In this document: positions 51,710 to 62,720 of the stretch, in pieces | Layout: the number at the start of each line of letters is the position of its first letter | Numbering within the stretch: the first letter of the stretch is position 1 | NCBI GenBank assembly: GCA_021014325.1 | Contig: CM037464.1 | Span: forward strand, 5,177,127 to 5,241,126 | From: Plazaster borealis | Taxonomy: Eukaryota > Echinodermata > Asteroidea > Forcipulatida > Labidiasteridae | Direction: 5' to 3' | DNA: 64,000 bases | The notes under the pieces: generated by a model | Databases searched by the model: none | The model's input: the letters and a program-made list of their open reading frames with translations, nothing else | Told to the model about the DNA's origin: nothing | Translations under genes and position numbers: made by a program

Positions 51710-51760
51710 TTGGAAGTTCAAATGGTTGTCAAGGTAAAAGACTGTGATCCCTAAACATAC

Positions 51761-51927
51761 CCAGGATGAGTATTCCTTCATTTCGTGATCGGAGGTGTGG
51801 CTACCCGACGTGTAACCTCTCCAGAAGCAATTCTGGCAGAGTTGATAGTTGGAGCAGCGGTTGCACTTGTAGCGGTAACCCATCATGGATTCTGACTTGC
51901 AGTTACTGCACTCAACCGGGTGGAACA
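51761..51927 (-). CDS. DTNA/DTNB: Dystrobrevin exon, ZZ zinc finger
   Basis: Acceptor TTTCTCTCTGCAG|TGT, donor TCCTGG|GTATGT. It encodes (V)[39 protein letters not shown] and [16 protein letters not shown]. All zinc ligands of a ZZ domain are present: three CxxC pairs and the H-x3-H end. It differs from vertebrate dystrobrevin at only a minority of positions. The ZZ domain follows the EF-hand region and serves protein contacts within the dystrophin complex. Confidence 0.98.
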
Positions 51928-52024
51928 CTGCAGAGAGAAAAATTGTCATTACACGTTTAGTTTTTCTTTTTCGTTAACGTATGACAGGTGCAGCAATGCT
52001 AATTAGAGCATGCCATGATGACGA

Positions 52025-52292
52025 AGCAGGGTTTGATCCCCAGTTTTTTCAAAACTGTGGGGTTTTCTGGACCCAATTTTTTTAAAGTTTGGCCGAAGTC
52101 ACTGAATTAAAACAAGGTCTTCAGAATGATTTGTACTTGGTGTTTATCTTGGTTTTAAAAGCCTTACTGTGCAATCCGGAGCATTCTATACGTTTTTTCT
52201 TTTTGCGTATCGGCCAAAATTTGCGCATATTGGCACGCAAATCGCTCATATCGGCCCTACATGTAGCTTGTGCATGGGGAAAACCCTGATTA
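52025..52292. mobile_element. hAT-like element, CAGGGTTT ends
   Basis: GCAGGGTTTGATCCCCAGTT at the left and GCATGGGGAAAACCCTGATT at the right. The interior GCGTATCGGCCAAAATTTGC is shared with 60292-60618. Confidence 0.55.
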
Positions 52293-52384
52293 AGTAAAGT
52301 ATTCTTATACATTCGTCCTTAAAACCGGGGCGTATTCAGCCAAACAACAACCATCATAGCTCGAATTTGGGGGGAAAATCCACA

Positions 52385-52750
52385 AGACCTCAGGGCTTGT
52401 TGCTCAAAATGTTTACTGGACCAGAATTATTTTTACAAGACCAGGAATCTTCCTGACACAATTCAACATGCATTTAACTGTTTTTCCCCCCGTTTTTTTC
52501 TCACTTGTCTTTGTGGGTATTATACTTCATTACTCAATAGAACTGAAGGGTATTTCAATCAGACTCAAAGTCAACATTTGAACATAATTTGTTTTTGTTC
52601 AAGATATTGGGCCTACACACAGTGAAGTTTTATTATTCAATTGAAAAACACAAAGACCGCTGGACTTGTCCGGTCATGAGTTTACTGGCCTGACACTAAA
52701 AACTACTGGCCCTCTAGCCTATGGTCCAGTGTAAAATTTGAGCCCTGGCT
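52385..52750. mobile_element. Possible hAT-like element, CAGGGCTTG ends
   Basis: CTCAGGGCTTGTTGCTCAAA at the left and AAATTTGAGCCCTGG at the right form short inverted ends. The interior has TTACTGGACCAGA and TTACTGGCCTGACA motifs. Confidence 0.45.
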
Positions 52751-53089
52751 CATGGTGCAGGCCTGTGAGTGGACCCTTAAAAAAAGAGCTGAAACACTAC
52801 ATGATGTAAGAATGATCGTGAGACGTCAAGTAAGTGCGTGTCACGCATTTGCGCTGGTCGAATTGGGACACCCCATTGATCCAGTAACTAGGCTTATTTC
52901 ACATTATTGTAGTTGTACATTACTCTTGCCAAACATATGTAAGGCCAAAAAGTTGGGGGGGGAAAAAAAAAAAAATGAGAAGAAAAAAAAACATAAGCGG
53001 AAATAAAAAATCGCCAAAAAAAAAGAAAAAAAAGCGGATATCCGCTTTTAAACGGAGATTTCACAGGCCTGATGGTGATGACAACTTAC

Positions 53090-53204
53090 CATTCTCTACA
53101 TTACACATACGATGCATCAAGGGAAACCACATTAGACATGGTGGTCCAGGGTCAGCTAACAGAGTGTCCAGAAAATCGTTCAATGTCACTCGCCTATTGG
53201 CATT
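53090..53204 (-). CDS. DTNA/DTNB: Dystrobrevin exon before the ZZ domain
   Basis: Acceptor CCTTTTTTTTCCTCCAG|AAT, donor GAGAATG|GTAAGT. It encodes [20 protein letters not shown], then [18 protein letters not shown]. Vertebrates have KKVTLNGFLDTLMSDPPPQC and [20 protein letters not shown]. This is the end of the EF-hand-like region that leads into the ZZ finger. Confidence 0.97.
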
Positions 53205-53364
53205 CTGGAGGAAAAAAAAGGAAGAAGAATTACAACCCATTTAATAATAAATAATAGTGGCTTCTTACATAGCGCACAAACCCGTCACTCAGTGGTCAAC
53301 GCTCATGGCGCTTCAACATTCATTATTTTCCTGCAAGTGTGGAGCTACATTTTTGAAGTATGGG

Positions 53365-53855
53365 TGAAGCATGGTGTCTCTGATCAGCAGAGTGTAGGTT
53401 TGAGTCCTTGTCGTGGCACTTGTGTCCCTGAGCAAGACACTTAACCATAATTGCTTTGTTCTTCGGATGGGACATTAAGCTGTAGGTCCTGCTGTCGATT
53501 TCACCAAACTCTTCCTAACTTAGGATTAATCTTAGGACTTAGGACGAGTCCCAGCCTTGCACTGTAACATGTAAACCTTAAGATTAATCCTAAGTTAGGA
53601 CGAGTTACTCGTCCTAACTCGAGATAGGATTAATCCTAGCGTTTCGTGAAATCGGCTGCTGTGTACTAGAATTGTGGTACATGTAGTACAGTGTAAAAGA
53701 ACCCAGAAAACGCATTGTGAAAGAGTAGAGGTTAACCCCGGTGTTCCTGGTTCACATAGCAAGCATCCTTGTCTTCAGGTCTCCTCAGGCTTGCAAGCTA
53801 CAGTGATCAAGTTCACTGGTGAGGCATCCTTGGTTTCACCAGAAATACATAATAA
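53365..53855 (+). repeat. tRNA-derived SINE interrupted by a palindromic element
   Basis: Head and body to CTTCGGATGGGACATTAAGC (53462) and TAGGTCCTGCTGT. It resumes near 53662 with GTGTACTAGAATTGTGGTAC and AAAGAACCCAG. Later parts resemble the tail of 15403-15725 (GCTTGCAAGCTACAGTGATC). Confidence 0.75.
53491..53660. repeat. Fold-back of the 14397 family inside a SINE
   Basis: GCTGTCGATTTCACCAAACT to GTTTCGTGAAATCGGCTGCT, with CTAACTTAGGATTAATCTTA in both arms. It is the third member of the family and shows that it transposes. Confidence 0.8.
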
Positions 53856-54179
53856 TAATAATGACGATGTGTTAACCAATACTTTTCCTTGTTTGAATCC
53901 CACCCGAGTAATTTGCCCGTGGCTTTGTTTTAGCAGGACATCCGGGAAACTACAGAGTGTACAGTACTTAACACACATCGGTGTTTGGGTCAAACACAAA
54001 TATTAGTTTCAAAGTGTTACGTTCAAGCTCATTTCTCCCCCTCAAAAACCACTGTTTCACCATTTCTTTTCACATTCATACTGATAAGAGAAGTGTGTTG
54101 TTTCCTTTCTTGGTTCAATGTATCTGTCAGTTTGTTTAATGTTCTATATGTTAGTGTTTTTGACTCTCCTCTGATCGAA

Positions 54180-54305
54180 TCAAGACCATTTTCCTGAAGA
54201 CAAGCAGACTTGGTACATGTACACTGCCACAAAACCATTTCTCAACCCCCCGTTCTTCTCAGAACCAACGCTTCTCCCGAAAGAGATTTAATCCACACGG
54301 TTGAA
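54180..54305 (+). repeat. Penelope-like terminal repeat fragment
   Basis: TTTTCCTGAAGACAAGCAGA and TTCTCAGAACCAACGCTTCT match 49796-49890. The GTTCGAAAC part is replaced. Confidence 0.45.
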
Positions 54306-54494
54306 AACAAACATGTTTGTTTATTACATGTACTTTTGTACGTAATATATAAAATCAATTTCACAAAAGCACTTAGATGTCGGATTCAATGCAATTTCCA
54401 CAGCATTCATTTCCAGACAGAAATCACAAACAACAACCATGTTTGATCAAAAACCCATAGGTACGACCTTGATGAAACTGCATGTACTTTTGCC

Positions 54495-54665
54495 TTCACA
54501 CGGTTAAGAGCTATTCTGCCAAGATAAGCACCATTGACTGTGGTCAGTAATTGGATGGGAGACCACTCCATGCCCTGGTTAGTGGCTTGTCTGGGACATG
54601 ATAGTGCTCCTTAAAATCAAGTCCGCGTCTTTCGGATGGGACGTCAATCTTTTGATTTTTTTGAT
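54495..54665 (+). repeat. 5S-rRNA-like SINE
   Basis: GTGGTCAGTAATTGGATGGG and AGACCACTC resemble the 3' half of 5S rRNA, with its internal promoter C-box region (GGTCAGTACTTGGATGGGTGAC). The downstream CTTCGGATGGGACGTCAA is the same body motif as in the tRNA-derived SINEs here. This is the layout of SINE3-type elements. Confidence 0.65.
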
Positions 54666-54899
54666 TTGAATTGGTTTATTAGAAGACATTCTATCGCGGC
54701 CAAGGTCCGAATTGCGAAATATTTAACAATATGAAAAAAACAGATGATAAATAACTAGCAAATACAAAATCAATACCATAATGCAAATAAATAAACATAA
54801 AATAGGCCTATTAACAGCATGGTTACACAGAAAATTTGAAAAAAGAGGAGTGGATATGTCTGCAACAATTATGGCCTATGCTCTTATTTGCTAGGGGTA

Positions 54900-55605
54900 C
54901 TGTTAAGCAGTCGAACTAAATAAGGAACTGCGCTCTTTTTGTAGCGCTCTGTTCTGCATCGAACTACAGTATATTTAGAACTATTGCGCAGTGATCTCTG
55001 GTGAAATTCTGCTTGAGTTGGAGGGAGCCAGTTATGGAACCGGGAGAATAGTTGGACTTAAAGGCACTGAACACGTTTGGAAATTGTCAAAGACCAGTGT
55101 TCTCACTTGGTGTATCCCAACATATGCATATTAATAACAAGCCTGTGAAAATTTGGGCTTAATTGGTCATCGAAGTTGCAAGAAAATGATGAAAGAAAAA
55201 ACACCCTTGTTAAACAAATTTGTGTGCTTTCAGATACACTGTAGGAATAAAAGGCTTCTTGCAAGAAGTCTTTTATTATTTTAGTGAGAAATTACCTCTT
55301 TCTCAAAAACTACGTTACTTCAGAGGGAGTCTTTTCTCACAATGTTTTATACTATCAACAGCCATCTGTTGCTTGTTACCAAGTCAGTTTTTATGCTAAT
55401 ATATATTTTGAGTAATTACCAAACGTGTACAGTGCCTTTAAGCAGTCGAACTAAATAAGGAACTGCGCTCTTTTTGTAGCGCTCTGTTCTGCATCAAACT
55501 ACAGTATATTTACAACTATTGCATGTGTTGCGCAGTGATCTCTGGTGAAAATCTGCTCGAGTTGGAGGGAGCCAGTTATGGAACCGGGAGGAAGGTAGAC
55601 TTAAA
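54900..55605 (+). repeat. 170-bp direct duplication around a MITE
   Basis: GCAGTCGAACTAAATAAGGA to GAGCCAGTTATGGAACCGGG is at 54906-55045 and again at 55442-55590 with few changes. A family A MITE (55061-55441) lies between, and another of opposite orientation follows the second copy. Confidence 0.85.
55061..55441 (+). mobile_element. MITE family A, full length
   Basis: AAAGGCACTGAACACGTTTG to CGTGTACAGTGCCTTTA. Confidence 0.85.
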
Positions 55606-55970
55606 GGCACTGTACACGTTTGGTAATTACTCAAAATATATACATAAAAACTGACTTGGTAACGAGCAACGGAGAGCTGTTGATAGTATAAAACATTGTG
55701 AGAAACGACTCCCTCTGAAGCAACGTAGTTTTTGAGAAAGAGGTAATTTCTCACTAAAATAATAAAAGACTTCTTGCAAGAAGCCTTTTATTCCTATCTG
55801 AAAGCACACAAATTTGTACAACAAGGGTGTTTTTTCTTTCATCATTTTCTTGCAACTTCGATGACCAATTGAGCCCAAATTTTCACAGGCTTGTTATTTT
55901 ATGCATATGTTGGGATACACCAAGTGAGAACACTGGTCTTTGACAATTACCAAACGTGTTCAGTGCCTTC
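55602..55970 (-). mobile_element. MITE family A, reverse orientation
   Basis: AAAGGCACTGTACACGTTTG to AACGTGTTCAGTGCCTT, full reversed core. Confidence 0.85.
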
Positions 55971-56277
55971 AACTCTCTGGCTAACTCATCTGTGCATGTA
56001 GGTCCTGTGTGTTGTGTAACTAGTAATATACATAAAAGCACACTCTTGACACTTATGTGTGTATTGTCTAAGTGTGAAAGAGAAAGGGCTTTCCCCCAGT
56101 GTTTCTTGATTGCCTGCATACCAAGTACAAGCATGCACACATGCTCTGATCATGTTTGGTGTAGAGTTTTTTGTGATGCGCATTTGAATTTGCGCTTTTA
56201 AAACTAACAATTGGTTTATTTGTTTACTAATGTACATCTCCCCAATTTGTTGTTTTCCTAAAAAGAAACTGCCTTGC

Positions 56278-56458
56278 CCCCCCCCCCAAAAAAAAAAAAA
56301 AAAATAATAATAATAATAATTTAAAAAAAAAAAATAATAAAAAAAAAAATAAAAAAGAAAAAAAAAAGAAAAGAAAAAAAAGAAAAAAAAAGAAAAGAAA
56401 AGAAAAACAAAACAATAATAAGTAAGTAATATAAATAAAATAAAACAAAATAAAATCC
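56278..56458. repeat. A-rich low-complexity tract
   Basis: A C run followed by about 170 bases of A with scattered T, G and C (AATAAT, AAAGAAAAG). It lies 47 bases from the exon at 56505. On the minus strand it is a long T tract, so it could strengthen or disturb splicing downstream of the donor. Confidence 0.85.
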
Positions 56459-56504
56459 AGGCCAGGATGTTGACCAAGGAGTGTAAAACATGGGGACTAC
56501 TCAC

Positions 56505-56662
56505 GGGACCCTGGCCAAAGCATAATTGCGAGGCATTCTCGCTGTAACCAAATGACGGTCCTTCAAACACAGCCGTGGGAAGCTGCAGCACCAACTTGAG
56601 GTACTCATCAAACTTGGAGTGGATCAGGACGCCATTGCTGTCGGAGATCTGGGAGAAAACAT
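56505..56662 (-). CDS. DTNA/DTNB: Dystrobrevin exon, EF-hand-like region
   Basis: Acceptor TTTTTTTCCTGACAG|ATG, donor GGTCCC|GTGAGT. It encodes [40 protein letters not shown] and [25 protein letters not shown] is identical to vertebrate dystrobrevin, and IFSMISDSSGVMVYGRYDQF precedes it there. This is the most 5' exon found. The missing first base of its leading codon implies an upstream exon ending in T (Tyr expected). Confidence 0.97.
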
Positions 56663-57424
56663 CTGTCAGGAAAAAAACAAAACAATCAGAGGTTATTTCT
56701 GATATTGACTGTAAAAATCTATATCTGATCTCATTTTTATCAACACTCCTTATATGAACATGAATGATAATCGATGTTAATTTTGCATCGGGATACAGAA
56801 AACAATTTCTTTGTTTTTACCCTTGTGATACACCGATGTGTATTGAGCACTGTATATTCTTAGTACTTTCCCGAGTTCTGTGAAAAGAATTCACAAATAG
56901 GATTCAAACGTAGGACCTACACATAGGATTCCAACTGCCTCTAGCAGGAAATAAGCGCGACAACGCGATTTCGGACTCTGCCGGGGGGGGGGGGGAGCTC
57001 CAAAAAGGGAAGGTTTGAGCAAATTTCATCTCAGAAAATCAATTCAAAATCCACAGCTTATGATCCGAAAATTACTGAAAATTGCAAAACACTGTAAACT
57101 CCACCATGTCCCCAGCACACCGGAAACACTTTATACAGTGCTTTCAGGCAGCAGTTACATGTACATTACATTATATGTAAAAGAATGTCAAGTTGTAAAC
57201 CGCAAGGGAAACTGACTGGGGTGAATTTTAAATATAATTTGGGGTTGAACAGGGAGAGCCCTGCAGCATACGCAAGGTGCTGCGAAATCTCACTTTATGA
57301 CTCTCTTATTATCGACAAACAAGCCCCCTCAACAACCCTCACGCATGCACATGGTTTGAGCTATTTCATTTCAAATAACTTCCAGAGATGTGAAGGTTTT
57401 TGTCCAGTCAATATAGATCCGCAT
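56663..57424. other. Dystrobrevin intron, no further exon found
   Basis: A G run lies at 56983-56994 and a tRNA-like SINE tail fragment at 57200-57265 (CGCAAGGGAAACTGACTGGG). The expected upstream exon (ending near DKLRY) was looked for on the minus strand here and up to 64000 and not seen. Confidence 0.4.
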
Positions 57425-57850
57425 GTATGGCGTATGTTTGCCGAACGGTTAAGAGCACCGGACTTAAGCTCAGGTGTTTCAGATCAGCAGAGTGTGGGTT
57501 CGAGTCCCGGTCGTGACACTTGTGTCCATAAGCAAGACACTTAACCATTATTGCTTAGTCATTCGGATGGAATGTAAAGCCGTAGGTCCTGTGTGTTGTG
57601 TAATGCACGTAAAAGAACCCAGTTACACTAAGAGCAGGGTTTGTCCCGGTGTTTCTGGCAGTGGCTGCTGAATGCGCCGCAGCACCTTGTCAACCATTAG
57701 AAGGTGCTGCAGAAATTGGTCTCATTTTGCAAAAAAAAAAACCCCTGCCTTAGAATATTTCCGTTTGTTCAAGCGCCTTCAGCACTTTATATGTGGATAC
57801 GTGCGCTACATGTAAGACTATATATTATATTATTATGTTATATCACTGTA
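57425..57850 (+). repeat. tRNA-derived SINE
   Basis: GTTTGCCGAACGGTTAAGAG, GGGTTCGAGTCCCGGTCGTG and TAATGCACGTAAAAGAACCC. The 3' end is degraded. Confidence 0.85.
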
Positions 57851-58189
57851 CATCCATCAAGATGAAGGTCGGACAAACAATGTTGACTTCCCACTAGATT
57901 GAAAATACACAAAGAGCAGTATTTTCATGTCATCGTGTTGATTTAATCAAAAAGTTCCCGTTCAGACATCACAGTTTACAATCCATTCTATCTGAAGGAG
58001 ATTTTGTTTACCTACTATCAGTATGTAGACCACCCTTGACCTTTTGAGAAAAAAAATACGGATGAGGCGGGGCAGGGCCCAATATTGTTTGAGCGCAAAC
58101 ATAATGTTGAGAACAATAATGTGCCAGCTGTGTGTATTCATAATTTCTCCACCAAAATAACAGAGAAAAAAAAACCCCACATGCAAAAC

Positions 58190-58582
58190 CTTTTTACGAT
58201 TGGTAATTATATAATACAACTAATGGCAATAAAAACTTACTTGGATAAAGAAGTACAGCAGCTTCTGATAGTATAAAGCATTTTGAGAAACATTTTACTT
58301 TGAATTAATGTGGTTATGGAAAAAGATATCAGTTTTTAACCAAACAAAATTTGAGTCTGAGAAGTGTTTCTGTCAGAAACGTTTCTCAGGTTGTGTATTC
58401 CAATTGCAGATTATTCTTCCCGCGTGGACATAACCGCTCCAGATTTTCGGCAATATCTCACAAACGCTACCACCTTTTGAAATGAAATTTTCACAGGTTA
58501 GTTTTATGGTATATATCTACAACTATATAGGATTGAAACAAACAGTGGGTTCCAACTACCAAACGTATACAATCCCTCTAAA
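58190..58582 (+). mobile_element. MITE family B
   Basis: TTTTTACGATTGGTAATTAT to AACGTATACAATCCCTCTAA, with the GTCAGAAACGTTTCTCAGG hairpin, CCGCTCCAGATTTTCGGCAA and TACCACCTTTTGAAATGAAA. Confidence 0.75.
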
Positions 58583-58756
58583 TGAAACTTCAATCGTGGC
58601 AATCCAAAGTAGAACATTAAACTCTATGAATTCATGATCCTATTCACTCACAGCATTCGTACAAATAACACGGCTGGCGGGTAAACCCGATTTTAGTTTT
58701 CTCATTAAACGTCATAAAGGCTCCAAATCAACACTGGACTGCAGGCCCAAGGCCAG

Positions 58757-59044
58757 TGTTTTTAGCATCTCAGATTCAAATTTTTGGGGATAAAAAGTGA
58801 TATCTTTTTCCATAACTGCAGTACTTACTTCGAAGTGAAAAGTTTCTCAAAATGCATTATATTATCCAAAGCTTCTGTGGGGATAAAAAGTGATACCTTT
58901 TCCCATAACTGCAGTACTTACTTCGAAGTGAAAAGTTTCTCAAAATGCATTTTATTATCTAAAGCTTCTGTACTTCTTACCAAGTAAGTTTGTATTGTCA
59001 TTAATTTTCAGAGTCATTACCAAACATATACAGCGACCCTTTAA
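58757..59044 (-). mobile_element. MITE family B fragment with internal tandem duplication
   Basis: GGGGATAAAAAGTGATA to CCAAAGCTTCTGT (about 90 bp) is present twice, at 58786 and 58878. The end is ACCAAACATATACAGCGACC. Confidence 0.7.
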
Positions 59045-59939
59045 ACGTGTTAAAGCATTGAGTTTTGACCTAGCATTGCCTAGGGTACAAACAACCCCAG
59101 ACACTAAAGTAAACAAGTGTATTCTTTGGAGTTGGACTAAAGACCAAAGCATCAGAGCTCTTTCCCTGGGAGAGACAGCACAACCAGGCGGCCCATGGTC
59201 ACGTACTGTACATAGGTGTGGGATGCCATTGGAATTTTTACAATCAGTATGATCAGTAATACTTGTATGTACAATGTACTCTGGAACTGTAGAAACGGTG
59301 TACATGTTCAGCCAAACATTTCTGCTCCGACTGAAACAATTGGACTCTTCAACTGAAGACAAGGTATTTTAGCAATAAATTTCACAGCAGATTTCTGAAT
59401 AAGAAAGAACTTCACTTAAAGGTAGGATGATACACTGGTAATAATAATGACCAGGAAAAGAAATTGTGTAATTTTTATCCGAAAGCCTACTTGTTATAAA
59501 GATGGTAATGCTGGCAGTAAGCATCCTGCAAAATTATTTTCTCTGAAGCGCTCCTGTTATTGGTTAGAAATCAATAAAAAGTGACTTGTTGAAATTTTTT
59601 GTGGTGTTTGTTTGAATGCTGCCCTCAATACGGCCACAGATGAGATTGGTATCTGGCGCTATGAACGAGCACAGTGCTTTTTCATCTGGCTACGTGGATG
59701 CATTCAATGTTTTGGGATGAACATACTGTGACAGTTTTTGTTGTTGCTTTCTCAACAAGTAGAAACAGTAATCTTTGGTAATAATCAACTGAAACTTTCA
59801 CATGTGACTTTCTTGATAATGATGTTGCCTAAAAAACAGCAATTACGTTGACAAAAAACAAATGATGACCCTATATGTAACTTTAATCAGCTTTAAAAAA
59901 AACCCTCATTTTGTATTTTTACATTTTCTGATTTCTGTG
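59045..59939. other. Presumed intron or intergenic, nothing recognised
   Basis: A possible MITE end (AAAGGTAGGATGATACACTG) lies at 59418. No exon was recognised on either strand. Confidence 0.35.
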
Positions 59940-61410
59940 ACGGCTTTTTTTTTAGTGGAAAGGATTTTCTGACTGGAGAAAAGGCCTTGTAAGAGACACA
60001 CAACAATTGTTTCTTTTTAGCAAAATTTCAGAATTTTTGACAACTGTGCATGTTATTATATGTTGTCGGCTCAGAACTATAAGTATAAGGTTGTTGGCGC
60101 AGTTTGTATGGATTTCATAAAATGGGGCTTTCCATTTATTTGTGAGCTCTTGGAAAGAGATGGTCTTCAAAGTAATTTTTTTGCAACAAGAAACATTAAG
60201 TTTCCAACAAAAATCCTTTATTTGTGGTAATGAGGTTTATTGTTCAAAATTTACATGCATTTTTCACCTAAGGCCCTTTTGATCATTGCAGATCAGGGTT
60301 CTCCCCAGGTTTGTACAAAACTGTGGGGCATTCTGGGCCAAAGTTTTGGGATGTTTGGCCGAAGCGTGCTGAATGGCAACAAGGTCAGAAGGTCTTCGGA
60401 ATGTTTTCTACTTGGTGTTTTTCTTGGTTTTCAAAGCCCTACATAGTACTATGCAATTTGGAGCATTCTATATGTTTTTTAAAATTTATTTTGGGGGTGA
60501 AACTACCGTATTAAAAAAATGAAAATAAATTGTATATATTTTTTGTTTGCGTATCGGCACGCAATTCAACTCGTGCGTATTGGTCCTACACGCTAGCTTG
60601 TGCATGGGGAGAGCCCTGCAGATATGAAATTACAATTAACGACCATGTACAGTGTGTAGCACCGAGCCAATGATATATAGGCCTACATAATAGTACATAA
60701 ACATGATAAAGGCACTTAACATTGTGTACATCTCAGCAGATTGTCTGACCAAAGGGGCGGTTCCTTCAAGTAAAATCCTTTATATCCAGATGACTGTGAG
60801 AAATTTCAGACTTTTATCTGAATTCAGACTTTTTTGTATCTACTTGGTGACATAAATAGCTGATTTTTTCCCTTGATATCAATAAATCCTCCTCTTTGAT
60901 CTTCTTCTCTAGCGATGATACTGTTCCCAGAAGCTCCTTGAAATTTTTAACTCCAGGGGAATTACCAAAAGGTCGAAATGCCATCATTTAAATATGCCTC
61001 ATAAAAATTTAGATCGTAGTTTTAGACTTTTTCTGTTAGGAATGACTCCCATCCCTGTGAAAGATGACCCCATGGTCGGCTCAATGCTATACATGTATTA
61101 GGTCATTAACTGCAATTTCACATGATCAAAAGGTCATTAAATGAAAAATGCGTATAAAACATACATTTGAAAACAATTAATCAAAATCAACAAATAAATG
61201 TTTTACTTAGACAATGAATGTCTCTTTTTGCCAAACAACTACTTTGAAGACCACTCTCGATCAATAGACTCGATTTACCAGGAGCTCCAAAATGTACAAT
61301 CAGCAATTTTATGAAATCCATACAAATTGCACTAATGACCTTATACATCTAGTCCTGAGCCAACACCACAAAATATTTTCTGACTGAAAAAATATCCCAT
61401 TATAAAATTT
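59940..61410. repeat. Large region with inverted arms of about 135 bp
   Basis: 60060-60185 (CAGAACTATAAGTATAAGGT, GGATTTCATAAAATGGGGCT, GGTCTTCAAAGTAATTT) is inverted at 61225-61365 (ACTACTTTGAAGACCAC, ATTTTATGAAATCCATACAA, ACCTTATACATCTAGTCCTG). A TTTTCTGACTG motif lies outside both arms. This suggests an old fold-back or TIR transposon of roughly 1.4 kb. Confidence 0.6.
60292..60618. mobile_element. hAT-like element, CAGGGTTCTCCCC ends
   Basis: CAGGGTTCTCCCCAGGTTTG at the left and GCATGGGGAGAGCCCTG at the right. GCAGAT flanks the left end and CAGAT the right. It shares the GCGTATCGGCACGCAA interior with 52025-52292. It lies inside the 59940-61410 structure. Confidence 0.65.
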
Positions 61411-62229
61411 GTGTGACATATATTGGCCTTTGTACAGTTGTAGTTTGCTTACTGAAGCCAGTTCTTTACAGTCGACCGACCTTTCATTTTTGCAGGAGTT
61501 GCAAGGTCAGAGTTGACAGCTGTTCTCTACCAACACACAGCCGCCCCAACACTGTTATACTCAGGCACTGCATAACAAGCAGCACTATAACCACACAAAG
61601 ACGTCCCTGCTAGTACAAGGAAACATTGCTCACACACAGGTACAGTATTTAACTATAAGAGCTTGCGTTCATTTCATTTTTTTGTTATGTCGGGTGTGAT
61701 ATTATTGGTGTCTTATCATATACATGTATTTCATAAAAAGCATGAGTTTTTTTTTTGTTTTTTGGCATGTTTTGTTTATGGTTCATTTAAATCATTCTGA
61801 AGTCTTTATTTATTCATGTGTGTATATAATAGACGTGGACACGCATCCCTACATACTGTACTTGGATCCGATGTGTGTGGATGGGTACATTTATGTACGT
61901 TTGACGCTGACAGCTGCTAAGTGCACATAATTTTTAGAGGCTCTGGAATGTTACAAATTTGCATCCTACTATTCAAATTTGGGTGAGCAAAGACAAATTG
62001 ACGAGAGCAGGATTTGAACCTGCGACCTCCAGATTTACATATAAGTGCCTTATTCATGTGTACACGTAGAGCTGATGTAAATAGCTGCCTCGATACATTT
62101 TACAGTACACAAAGGCCTATGTCATGTAGGCCAGCAATCTATTATAGTACATAATTTAGCATGCACATTTGTATGCTAAAGTAGATTTGAAACATGCACT
62201 TCCTTAAGGAAGAAAATCAATGAAATAGT
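61411..62229. other. No gene recognised
   Basis: A reversed tRNA-like SINE fragment lies at 61988-62042 (GAGCAGGATTTGAACCTGCG). The rest shows nothing. Confidence 0.4.
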
Positions 62230-62720
62230 GGACTGCAAGTGGTGACTGCTCTACATGTATGTTCTGACACCGCTATGTTCCGATAATCAGCATGATCAAC
62301 ACACTATAGGGTTGGTGACTGCTCTATATTCCGACACCCCTATGTTCCGACAACCCCATGTTCCAAAACAATTCCTCGTGATTGACATGCTAGGGTTAGT
62401 GTTAGGGTTAGGGTTGGGGTTGGGGTTAGGGTTAGGGTTAGAAATAGGAAACTACACTAGGGGTGTCGGAACATAGGGGTGTCGGAACATAGGGGTGTCG
62501 GAACATAGAGGTGTCGGAACATAGATGTGTAACCATAGGGTTGGCCGGTTAGAGTTAGAGTTAGGGTTATGCATTAAGGTAGGATTTTTGGGGTGTCAGA
62601 ACTTACTTTAGGAGTGTTGGAACATGTACTGTACATGTAGGTGTTTAACCATTAATTTAAGGTAGGATTATTGGGGTGTCAGCGTTAGGGGTGTTGGAAC
62701 ATGTACATGTAGGTGTTTAA
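62230..62720 (+). repeat. GTCGGAACATAGGG repeats with telomere-like block
   Basis: AGGGGTGTCGGAACATAG occurs four to five times at 62459-62525 and, in reverse complement (CCGACACCCCTATGTTCC), at 62330-62360. Between them is a TTAGGG/TTGGGG block at 62393-62442. GTTAGAGTTAGGGTTA follows at 62550. Confidence 0.85.

Noticed and set aside
55986..56594. Minus-strand frame of 202 codons with a Phe/Tyr-rich middle.
   Set aside because: The middle is the A-rich tract read backwards. Only the first part (56505-56594) is real dystrobrevin exon.
62393..62442. A true chromosome end, suggested by TTAGGG repeats.
   Set aside because: The block is short, degenerate, internal and flanked by another repeat on both sides. 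The same holds for 8655-8770.
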